14,913 nucleotides of DNA from Gallionella sp. (GTDB lineage Bacteria; Pseudomonadota; Gammaproteobacteria; Burkholderiales; Gallionellaceae): contig JAUYGW010000065.1 in assembly GCA_030690245.1 (NCBI GenBank), positions 1 through 14,913 on the forward strand, given 5' to 3'. Shown piece by piece: positions 1-5,912 of the stretch. The notes below the pieces were generated by a model that was not told the DNA's origin, searched no databases, and worked only from the letters and a program-made list of their open reading frames with translations. The translations under genes and the position numbers were made by a program. Positions within the stretch are counted from its first letter, which is position 1. Each line of letters opens with the position of its first letter.

Positions 1-19
1 AGAACTTATCCGTAAATAA
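1..19 (+). repeat. IS left terminal inverted repeat
   Basis: The first 19 bases, AGAACTTATCCGTAAATAA, match the reverse complement of 909-927 except at the fourth base (A here, G at the other end). Confidence 0.9.
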
Positions 20-21
20 AG

Positions 22-27
22 TATAAT
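22..27 (+). promoter_or_regulatory. Probable -10 element of the transposase promoter
   Basis: A perfect TATAAT lies 36 bp before the preferred transposase start. With normal 15-18 bp spacing the -35 box would fall on the extreme tip of the element or in the flanking DNA. Promoter strength may therefore depend on the insertion site or on a junction formed when the two ends are joined. The -35 itself cannot be seen. Confidence 0.5.
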
Positions 28-63
28 GTCTCCCCATGTGCGATGTTCGTATATGGAGGAAAA

Positions 64-552
64 ATGGCAAAAGCAAAGTCATGGGAAGTCACTGATGCAT
101 TTTGGAGTCGCGTCGAACCACTGATCCCATCACGCCAGAGAGCGGCCGATCAAACCTATACCAGAAAGACTGGCGGTGGACGCAAACCCAAGGATCCGCG
201 CCTCGTATTTGAAGGCATCGTGTACGTGCTGAGAACGGGCTGTCAGTGGAAGGCGCTCCCCGCCGAACGTTACGGTAGTGCCAGTGCGATTCATGCCCGA
301 TTTCTTGAGTGGGAGAAAGCGGGTGTCTTTGAAGCATTGTGGAAGTTGGGGCTTGCCGAGTACGACGAGCTTGAGGGTATTGCCTGGCGATGGCAGAGTA
401 TTGACGGGGCGATGATGAAGGCACCGCTGGCTCAGGAAAGCGTTGGACCCAATCCAACGGATCGGGGGAAAAAATGGGAGCAAGCGCCATTTGCTGGTGG
501 ACGGCCGTGGTGTCCCGTTGTCGCTCGTCGTGACCGGAGCCAACCGGCATGA
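64..552 (+). CDS. IS5-family transposase, N-terminal frame (OrfA)
   Basis: This frame encodes the N-terminal half of a DDE transposase that cuts and rejoins the element's ends. I chose the ATG at 64 because GGAGGA lies just upstream at 55-60; an ATG at 43 in the same frame lacks a comparable site. The product starts MAKAKSWEVTDAFWSRVEPL, continues with the DUF4096-like helix-turn-helix region (GGRKPKDPR, YVLRTGCQWKALP), and reaches the first catalytic Asp in SIDGAMMKAPL. After GPNPTDRGKK at the A6 run (469-474) the frame loses family similarity and stops at 552. The rest of the catalytic domain continues in the next frame, so a functional enzyme needs a frame change near 469-475. Confidence 0.85.
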   Translation: MAKAKSWEVTDAFWSRVEPLIPSRQRAADQTYTRKTGGGRKPKDPRLVFEGIVYVLRTGCQWKALPAERYGSASAIHARFLEWEKAGVFEALWKLGLAEYDELEGIAWRWQSIDGAMMKAPLAQESVGPNPTDRGKKWEQAPFAGGRPWCPVVARRDRSQPA

Positions 553-922
553 TGTTTCGCAGTTGGGGGCGGTGCTGGAAGCTGTCGTGGTCAACCGAGC
601 CAACCCGCCCCTGCGTCGGAACAAGCATTTGTGTGCCGACGCAGGCTACACCGGAGCACCTGCACTGAAAGTTATTGAGGAGCATGGCTACATTCCTCAT
701 GTTAAAGGACGAGGGCAAGAGGCTGATGAACTCAAGCGTGACCCCGAGAAGAAAGCCAGGCGCTGGGTGGTTGAAGTGGCGCACAGCTGGTTCAATCGCT
801 TTCGTAAGCTGCTGGTGAGGTACGAAAAACTTGATCGCAGCTTTCTGGCACTCAACCACTTGGCTGCGGCCATCATGGCATTTAGAAAGATCAAGGTAGA
901 TGAAAACATTATTTACGGATAA
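443..922 (+). CDS. IS5-family transposase, C-terminal frame (OrfB)
   Basis: This frame is offset by +1 from OrfA and carries the remaining catalytic core. Family similarity begins at GSKRHLLVDGRGVPL (from about 476). The second Asp is in LCADAGYTG, and the catalytic Glu is in RWVVEVAHSWFNRFRKLLVRYEK-type sequence near the end. Only a TTG at 443 could open this frame and no good ribosome site precedes it, so independent translation is unlikely. Joining OrfA through 474 to OrfB from 476 restores DRGKKGSKRHLL and gives about 285 residues, normal for the family. The shift could be programmed (+1 slippage, or transcriptional slippage on the A6 run) or a disabling single-base insertion. The sequence alone does not decide. 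Confidence 0.8.
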   Translation: MDPIQRIGGKNGSKRHLLVDGRGVPLSLVVTGANRHDVSQLGAVLEAVVVNRANPPLRRNKHLCADAGYTGAPALKVIEEHGYIPHVKGRGQEADELKRDPEKKARRWVVEVAHSWFNRFRKLLVRYEKLDRSFLALNHLAAAIMAFRKIKVDENIIYG

Positions 923-927
923 GCTCT
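909..927 (-). repeat. IS right terminal inverted repeat
   Basis: Read on the minus strand this is AGAGCTTATCCGTAAATAA, one mismatch from the left end. It overlaps the last codons of the second transposase frame, whose stop lies at 920-922. Confidence 0.9.
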
Positions 928-1191
928 TAGCCGAATGGCTATAACCAATGACTTGCCCAGCGTATTTTGCTGGGTTAGTCAGATGGCTAGTTGTTTTATC
1001 AGTGGTTTCATCAGAGATCACGAAGATTTTTGCGAGTTGGGCATAAAGCCGCCCATCCCTGCCAACCCCGACCCATAGGATGGCACACCGTTTGATGCTC
1101 ACCTGCAGGGTGATCGGCATTCTCAAAACAACCTTTTTCTTCTTCGTGTTCTTCGTGGTTCAATTGCCGTTTTAAGGTTGAATAGTGAGCC
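928..1191. other. Spacer between IS and kinase gene, no convincing gene
   Basis: This stretch lies downstream of the kinase gene and abuts the IS. It contains a small hairpin (CCCAGC at 956-961, GCTGGG at 969-974) without a T-tract on either side, and the CACGAAG-type repeat at 1136-1166. A minus-strand frame from the ATG at 1120 runs into the IS (about 64 codons, with text such as CAILWVGVGRDGRLYAQLAKIF shortened at 927). I do not recognise it and it has no good ribosome site. It may be a remnant interrupted by the IS, or chance. Confidence 0.4.
1136..1166 (-). repeat. Short dispersed repeat with CACGAAG units
   Basis: On the minus strand the sequence is AACCACGAAGAACACGAAGA followed by a purine-rich tail, with CACGAAG repeated at 9 bp spacing. 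From general knowledge, similar tracts recur between genes in environmental proteobacterial genomes and often appear as spurious NHEEHEE peptides. Only one copy occurs in this window, so its repeat status is inferred. Confidence 0.5.
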
Positions 1192-2397
1192 TCAGGCAAC
1201 CAGAATTGCGACGATGCCCAGCAGCACCAGTACCACAACGGCAATCAGCATAAAATTACTGCTGCCGGGCTGGGCAGGCGGCTCTGCCGGGCCTGGGCGC
1301 AAGGCAGAGCGGGGAGCCGCCGGAGCCGCATTGAAAATCGCTTCCGCGCTCGGGCGCACTATTTTCAAGGTCTTCGCCAATTCGTCCACATCTTCGCTGG
1401 TGCCCGTCAAGGCAGCCAGCCGCATGGTCGCGGCGGCAGAATCGAAGGCCTGCGACAAAGCTACCGCCGGCTTTGCCTCTTCTTCGTCCATGTGCCTGCG
1501 CCCGCTGATATCGATCGCATCGGGCAATTTCCTTTCGCCTCCGGCCGGTGAGACGTCGATCTGCTTGTCGGAACGCGGCAAGGTATCGCGGCAGGCGCGC
1601 AGGTCAACGGCAAAATCCTTGGCGTTCTGGTAGCGATCCTCTACCTTCTTGGCCAAGGCTTTGGCCAGGATGAAGTTGACCATTTCCGGTACGGCGGAAT
1701 TCAATGTGTTGGGTGGCGCCGGCACCGCATTCAGGGTCTGATACATGATGGCGTTGACGTTCTCGCCATTGAAGGGCGCCTGCCCGGTCAGCATCTCGTA
1801 GAGCATCACGCCCAGCGAGAAAATATCCGAACGCTGATCGATCTCCTTGCCCATCACCTGCTCCGGCGACATGTATTTCGGCGAGCCCAGCACCATGCCG
1901 GTCTGGGTGCGCACGGCCGAGGAAGCCATGCGCGCAATGCCGAAGTCGGTAATTTTTGCGTGCCCGTCGCGCACCACCATGATGTTCGAAGGCTTGACAT
2001 CGCGGTGCACAATGCCATGTTCGTGCGCATAGGCCAGCCCTTGAGCCACCTGGGCGACGATATCCAGCACCTGATCGACCGGCAACAGACCGTCGTCGTT
2101 CATGATGTCGCGCAACTCGCGCCCTTGCAGGAACTCCATCGCAATGTAAGCCACGTCGCCGCTCTTACCCACATCGTAAATGGTCACGATATTCGGATGA
2201 TTGAGCCGTCCGGCCGCCTTGGCTTCCTGGTAGAAGCGGCCCTCATATTCTTCCTTCTCGTCCAGCGCGAGCCCGAGATTGATCGTCTTGATCGCAACCA
2301 CGCGGTCAATAAGCGGATCCTTGGCTTTATAGACGACGCCCATCGCGCCCTGGCCGAGTTCGCCAAGCACCTCATAGCGCCCTAACTGGCTAATCAT
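1192..2397 (-). CDS. Tail-anchored Hanks-type Ser/Thr protein kinase
   Basis: This is a eukaryotic-like protein kinase that would transfer phosphate from ATP to Ser/Thr on cytoplasmic substrates. With the ATG at 2397 it is 401 residues. The kinase domain fills about residues 7-265. It shows the glycine loop GELGQGAMGVVY (12-23), the ATP-anchoring Lys in VVAIKTI (37), HRDVKPSN with catalytic Asp133, DFG at 151-153, and SPEQ at the end of the activation segment. A Pro/Ala-rich linker follows, then one hydrophobic helix (about 382-401) that ends the protein, so no external sensor domain exists. A TTG at 2424 would add nine residues; neither start has a strong ribosome site. The cyclase-homologue frame ends 45 bp upstream, suggesting one signalling operon. 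Catalytic residues are complete, so the kinase is probably active. Confidence 0.93.
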   Translation of the reverse strand: MISQLGRYEVLGELGQGAMGVVYKAKDPLIDRVVAIKTINLGLALDEKEEYEGRFYQEAKAAGRLNHPNIVTIYDVGKSGDVAYIAMEFLQGRELRDIMNDDGLLPVDQVLDIVAQVAQGLAYAHEHGIVHRDVKPSNIMVVRDGHAKITDFGIARMASSAVRTQTGMVLGSPKYMSPEQVMGKEIDQRSDIFSLGVMLYEMLTGQAPFNGENVNAIMYQTLNAVPAPPNTLNSAVPEMVNFILAKALAKKVEDRYQNAKDFAVDLRACRDTLPRSDKQIDVSPAGGERKLPDAIDISGRRHMDEEEAKPAVALSQAFDSAAATMRLAALTGTSEDVDELAKTLKIVRPSAEAIFNAAPAAPRSALRPGPAEPPAQPGSSNFMLIAVVVLVLLGIVAILVA

Positions 2398-2469
2398 GGC
2401 GCCCGCACCCGAATGAATTTTCAATTGCGATATTCACTTGTATGAATCCGGTAGTCAGTAAAGTTTTCA

Positions 2470-2853
2470 CTAATCACAAAAATTCGGCTTGATATGCACC
2501 GTCTTGCCCGGCATCAGATCGACATTTTTTGTGTAGAGGTCGCCGCTTTTGCCGGTCACAATTATCTTGTGCTTGCCCGGCTGGACGGCCACCGTCAATC
2601 CGGTCGGGACTACTTTGATTTTTTCTGTACCATCCACAAACAGCTGCGTTCCTTCCTTGCAGCTGATCGAGAGATAAGCTTCTTTGCCTGGTTCAACACC
2701 ACCCTGGATTGTCTCAAACCAGGTCTTCTTGTCGGTCGATGCCGACTCCTTGATCTTGGGCTGTGCAGCCGGCTCCCTGGTCTTGGGCTGTGCAGCCGGA
2801 AGCTTGGCTTGGTCAGCCGCCTTTTTGCTGTCCGTCTTGCCCTCAACGCTCTT
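2470..2853 (-). pseudogene. Detached C-terminal PEGA-like domain of the cyclase homologue
   Basis: Directly after the TAA at 2854-2856 the reading frame remains open to a TAG at 2470-2472 and reads as protein. It begins with a Lys/Ala/Pro linker (KSVEGKTDSKKAADQAK) containing a tandem nonapeptide PAAQPKTRE/PAAQPKIKE. About 65 residues of beta-type sequence follow (EGTQLFVDGTEK, VQPGKHKIIVTG, VDLMPGKTVHIKP), ending NFCD. This resembles the PEGA fold and would sit in the periplasm after the upstream membrane helix; two Cys could form a disulfide. No ATG, GTG or TTG in frame precedes the domain, so it cannot easily be made alone. I infer one ancestral gene split by a single nonsense codon, or a base-call error at the stop. 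Confidence 0.75.
2754..2799 (-). repeat. 27 bp-period tandem repeat in the linker coding region
   Basis: The 19 bp word TCTTGGGCTGTGCAGCCGG occurs at 2754-2772 and again at 2781-2799, exactly 27 bp apart. On the minus strand it encodes the repeated PAAQPK segment of the linker. The in-frame period supports this stretch having been coding. Confidence 0.8.
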
Positions 2854-3738
2854 TTACGCGGTCGGCATGGCAGTGCTGCCTGTTCCAGCCGCTTTGCTCT
2901 CCGCATGAGGCGCGGCAGGAGCCGCCGAAGCAACTGCGGATACCGGCTGAATACCGCTCGCCGCTTGCACCTGATCGGCACCCGGCAAGACGGGCGCTTC
3001 GCCGTTATACGCCAGCTTTAACGCCAACGCGCCAATCAGCGCCACCGAGAGGGCGACCGTGCCGGCATACAGCGCGCGCTGCCTGGGGTCTGCCTGTTTA
3101 AACCGGCCAACCAATCCGCCCGCAACAGCACCGAATTTGACGTGCCATGGCATGCCGGCAGCGCCACGCGCCGGCGGCAACTGGGTCGTTTTGTCGCCCG
3201 GATAACCGATCGCGTACACCTCGTGTTCACGCACATGTTTGTCGGTGCGCGAACCTTGAAAATGAAACATCCCGGTATATTGGGAAGAAAGACGCGAAAC
3301 CGCATCATAGTAAGAACGTGACACGAGAATTTGACCAACATCCGCAAAACCCATCACGCGTTGCGCGACGTTGATGCCATCGCCAACGATATTGGGTTGA
3401 CCATTGATGTCGCGCACCAGGCGAACCGGGCCGAGATTGATCCCTGCGCGCACCAGCAACGGCGGGTCGATGCTGGCATCCTCGTTGAGCATGCTTTCGC
3501 GCAGGCTGAGCGCGGTTTTCAATGCGTCTTCGACATCGCCAAGGAAATTGATTGCCGCGCCGTCGCCCGTATCGAGAATGATCCGGTCGGTTATCGGCAC
3601 GCTGCTGATAGCCGTAGAAAGATAGCTGTTGAACCTGTCCTTCAGCGAAATTTGCCCCGTCACCGACCTCTTGGAATATTCCACAATATCCAAGAACAGC
3701 ACACTGCACATGATGGTTTTGTTGTCGCGCTCTTCCAT
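2854..3738 (-). CDS. Membrane-anchored class III nucleotide cyclase homologue, truncated by in-frame stop
   Basis: The 294-residue product carries a class III adenylate/guanylate cyclase catalytic domain (about 8-180), an Ala/Pro linker and one membrane helix (about 225-243), ending in an Ala/Pro-rich tail. Visible active-site features are the metal-binding Asp in LFLDIVEYS (17), TGDGAAINF with the second metal Asp59, and INVAQR with the transition-state Asn123 and Arg127. The position four before Asp59, a substrate-specifying Lys in many cyclases, is Leu here, so substrate and activity are uncertain. The ATG at 3738 has a GGA-type ribosome site about 8 bases upstream. The frame ends at a TAA (2854-2856), but the same frame stays open for 127 further codons with a recognisable domain. 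The annotated product is therefore probably a truncated form of a ~421-residue protein. The catalytic domain and anchor survive truncation. Confidence 0.85.
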   Translation of the reverse strand: MEERDNKTIMCSVLFLDIVEYSKRSVTGQISLKDRFNSYLSTAISSVPITDRIILDTGDGAAINFLGDVEDALKTALSLRESMLNEDASIDPPLLVRAGINLGPVRLVRDINGQPNIVGDGINVAQRVMGFADVGQILVSRSYYDAVSRLSSQYTGMFHFQGSRTDKHVREHEVYAIGYPGDKTTQLPPARGAAGMPWHVKFGAVAGGLVGRFKQADPRQRALYAGTVALSVALIGALALKLAYNGEAPVLPGADQVQAASGIQPVSAVASAAPAAPHAESKAAGTGSTAMPTA

Positions 3739-3824
3739 TCAGATTTCCAGTAGCTTGCCCGTTGTTTCCCAAGATTCCGGCCCGGATGACTGACCGGGTA
3801 CAGCTTTACAGATTCTAATGAGAA

Positions 3825-4787
3825 TCAGTGTTTTACACCAGTTTTACTTTTCCCGCTGCGGGCCCGGCCGGCACCCTGGATCTTTCCTGTTGCTGCGGCA
3901 GGACGACGCCCGGTTTTTCCGGGTTGCGCCCGGCCGATCCGGCGCGGAACCGGCGAATCCTGCTGCAATTCCGGCTCCTGCTGCGCCTCATCGCCGCCGG
4001 TGATGCCTGCCCAATCCAGCACCTGCGCCACCGCCTTTTCGTCCAACTCGGCCGTCATGCCACGCTTCAGGCGCGGCGGCAGGCTGATTACGCCGAAGCG
4101 CACGCGCATCAATCGGCTAACCGGCAGTCCAAGCGCATCAAAAGTGCGGCGCACCACGCGATTGCGTCCTTCCTTGAGCATCACGCGGTACCAGTGATTG
4201 AAGCCTTCACCGCCATGATCCTCGAGTTTTTCAAATTTTACCAAGCCGTCTTCCAGTTCAACACCCTGCTTGAGCGCCTGATCCATCTGCGCTTCCGTCA
4301 TGGCCCCTTGCACGCGCACCGCGTATTCGCGTTCAACTTCAAAGCGCGGATGCATCAGATGGTTCGCCAATTCGCCGGAGGTAGTGAAAATCAGCAAACC
4401 GCTGGTATTAAAATCCAGCCGGCCGATCGCAATCCATTTCTGGCCGCGCAGCTTGGGCAGTTTATCGAACACGCTGGCGCGTTTTTCCGGATCGTCACGG
4501 CTGACGATTTCGCCTTCCGGCTTGTGGTACAGTAACACGCGTATCGCTTGATCCCTTTCGCCGACACGAATAGTGCGCCGCTCCGCCTTCACCAGGTCGC
4601 CTTCCACCACGCGCATCCCCAAAGTAGCCGGTTCGCCGTTTACGCTGACGCGCCCGGCGACGATCCATTCTTCCATGGCGCGGCGCGAACCGAGCCCGGC
4701 TTGCGCCAAGACCTTCTGCAGTTTTTCTCCGGGCAATTTTTCATCAGAAAAATTCTCATCGGAAAACTCCTTGTCATTCTTTTTCAT
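3825..4787 (-). CDS. rluB: 23S rRNA pseudouridine synthase, RluB/RsuA family
   Basis: The enzyme isomerises a uridine in 23S rRNA (U2605 in E. coli numbering for RluB). An N-terminal acidic stretch precedes an S4 RNA-binding domain (about 22-68: [21 protein letters not shown]). The catalytic domain follows, with [15 protein letters not shown] (about 122-136) holding the catalytic Asp, and the family block [19 protein letters not shown]. The last ~60 residues are a basic Arg/Lys/Gly/Ala tail, as in RluB rather than the shorter RsuA or RluE. Length is 320 residues. The ATG overlaps the recR stop as ATGA and is preceded by GAGGTGATGG inside recR, implying translational coupling. RluB is the best fit, though RluE or RluF-like specificity cannot be excluded from motifs alone. 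Confidence 0.9.
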   Translation of the reverse strand: MKKNDKEFSDENFSDEKLPGEKLQKVLAQAGLGSRRAMEEWIVAGRVSVNGEPATLGMRVVEGDLVKAERRTIRVGERDQAIRVLLYHKPEGEIVSRDDPEKRASVFDKLPKLRGQKWIAIGRLDFNTSGLLIFTTSGELANHLMHPRFEVEREYAVRVQGAMTEAQMDQALKQGVELEDGLVKFEKLEDHGGEGFNHWYRVMLKEGRNRVVRRTFDALGLPVSRLMRVRFGVISLPPRLKRGMTAELDEKAVAQVLDWAGITGGDEAQQEPELQQDSPVPRRIGRAQPGKTGRRPAAATGKIQGAGRARSGKSKTGVKH

Positions 4788-5398
4788 ACCATCACCTCGC
4801 GCCGCTCTAACACGGCCTGCGCCAACGTGCCGCTGTCCACCTGCTCCAATTCGCCACCGACCGGCAAGCCGCGCGCGATACGCGATACCTTGATGCCCTG
4901 GGACTGCAACAACGTTGCCAAATAATGCGCGGTGGCATCGCCCTCCACCGTAAAGTTGGTCGCCAGAATCACTTCAGCCAGCTTCCCTTCATGGGGCCGC
5001 TCCTGCACACGCTTGAGCAAACGGTCGAAATGCAACTCTTTTGCGCCGATGCCGTCCAGCGGCGAAAGCCGCCCCATCAACACGAAGTACTGGCCGCGGT
5101 AGCACTGCGTTTGCTCCATCATCAGCAGGTCGGCCGGCATTTCGACCACGCACAGCAACTCCGCATCGCGTTTGGCCGACGCACACAACGCGCAGACCTC
5201 TAGCTCGGAAAAATTATTGCACTTGCTGCAGTGCCGGATATTGCTGGCGGCCGCCTCCAGGGATTGCGCCAGGCGCAATGCTCCGGCGCGATCGCGCTGC
5301 AATAAATGATACGCCATGCGCTGCGCGGACTTCGGCCCGACGCCCGGCAGGCAACGCAATGCCGCGATCAATTCTTCCAGATGGGACGGCGTCACCAA
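4784..5398 (-). CDS. recR: Recombination mediator protein RecR
   Basis: RecR works with RecF and RecO to load RecA onto gapped single-stranded DNA. The 204-residue product has the expected layout: a helix-hairpin-helix ([17 protein letters not shown], about 17-33), a four-Cys zinc site (C57, C60, C69, C72), then a Toprim domain with LCVVE (82-86), [10 protein letters not shown] (109-118) and [14 protein letters not shown] (147-160). The tail [16 protein letters not shown] is a family signature. The start is TTG at 5398, with GGAG about 8 bases upstream; a GTG is the next codon. ybaB ends only 13 bp before it and rluB overlaps its end, so this is a tight dnaX-ybaB-recR-rluB array. Confidence 0.97.
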   Translation of the reverse strand: MVTPSHLEELIAALRCLPGVGPKSAQRMAYHLLQRDRAGALRLAQSLEAAASNIRHCSKCNNFSELEVCALCASAKRDAELLCVVEMPADLLMMEQTQCYRGQYFVLMGRLSPLDGIGAKELHFDRLLKRVQERPHEGKLAEVILATNFTVEGDATAHYLATLLQSQGIKVSRIARGLPVGGELEQVDSGTLAQAVLERREVMV

Positions 5399-5411
5399 GG
5401 TGAAAACTCCA

Positions 5412-5738
5412 TCAGAACGGCAGCTTCATGCCGGGCGGCAAGCCCATGCCGGCAGTAAAACCGCCCATGCGCTGCTCCGAGATGGCTCCCGCTTTTTTCA
5501 TCGCATCGTTAAGCGCCAGCACGAGCAGGTCTTCCAGCATTTCCTTGTCATCGGATAGCACGCTGTCATCCAGCGACACGCGGCGCACTTCATGCGCGCA
5601 AGTCATCGTCACCTTGACCAGGCCGGAGCCGGCCTGGCCTTCCACTTCCACGGTCGCCAATTCGGCCTGCGCCTTCTGCATATTCTGCTGCATTTGCTGC
5701 GCCTGCTTCATCAACCCGCCCAATCCACCCTTCATCAT
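5412..5738 (-). CDS. ybaB: YbaB/EbfC family nucleoid-associated protein
   Basis: This is a small DNA-binding protein of the YbaB/EbfC family, which forms dimers and binds the nucleoid. The 108-residue product begins [20 protein letters not shown], a long amphipathic helix, then has the beta segment [18 protein letters not shown] and the helix [22 protein letters not shown]. It ends in the Gly/Met/Pro tail [12 protein letters not shown] typical of the family. GAGGAGAA lies upstream of two adjacent ATGs (5738 and 5735), either of which could serve. Its place between dnaX and recR is the conserved one in proteobacteria. Confidence 0.96.
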   Translation of the reverse strand: MMKGGLGGLMKQAQQMQQNMQKAQAELATVEVEGQAGSGLVKVTMTCAHEVRRVSLDDSVLSDDKEMLEDLLVLALNDAMKKAGAISEQRMGGFTAGMGLPPGMKLPF

Positions 5739-5771
5739 TTTTGTATTCTCCTCAATTTATCCTAAAAACGG

Positions 5772-5898
5772 CTCATCCACAGATGAACACGGATAAAGCA
5801 ATGTATTAGTGAAAATCTACCATTCACCGGAAAGTTGCGCCAGATGACAAGGGCAACTCATTGATAATCCGTGTACATCCGTGTTAATCCGTGGCTAA
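5772..5898 (-). repeat. Dispersed ~130 bp palindromic repeat, copy 1 (dnaX-ybaB gap)
   Basis: On the minus strand this begins AGCCACGGATTAACACGGAT and continues GTACACGGATTATCA. A conserved core contains TCATCTG and GGTGAATG, and it ends with an inverted arm read as TTATCCGTGTTCATCTGTGG. The two arms (5774-5796 and 5861-5898) are roughly complementary. Aligned by hand over its first ~77 bases it matches the copy at 12672-12812 at about 80% of positions, core included, so the two are homologous. It fills most of the 174 bp gap between dnaX and ybaB and may act on mRNA as a long stem-loop. Confidence 0.8.
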
Positions 5899-5912
5899 CT
5901 ACTTTTTTCGAT

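Larger units (their letters stand above)
1..927 (+). mobile_element. IS5-family insertion sequence, complete, about 927 bp
   Basis: The element is bounded by 19 bp terminal inverted repeats (1-19 and 909-927) that match at 18 of 19 positions. Between them lie two overlapping transposase frames with the conserved blocks of IS5-family DDE transposases. Size, terminal repeats and the two-frame layout fit the IS427-like branch of IS5, but the subgroup is an inference. The window begins exactly at the left tip, so the left target-site copy cannot be seen. The right flank begins with TAG, compatible with the short TA-containing duplications common in this family. The copy looks recent, because both ends and all coding blocks are intact. 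Confidence 0.9.

Noticed and set aside
89..1126. 345-codon minus-strand frame running through the IS
   Set aside because: Most of it is antisense to the transposase frames. Only the segment outside the IS (928-1126) could have been real, and it is described as a doubtful remnant.
2610..2981. Minus-strand frame rich in Arg and Pro over the cyclase tail
   Set aside because: It is out of frame with the extended cyclase frame, which carries ordered domain sequence. This one is basic low-complexity shadow.
3811..3826. Hairpin GATTCT-AATG-AGAATC over the rluB stop, also faintly Fur-box-like
   Set aside because: The stem is only 6 bp with no T-tract after it. It matches a Fur box poorly and lies at the end of a housekeeping gene, so neither terminator nor operator is supported.
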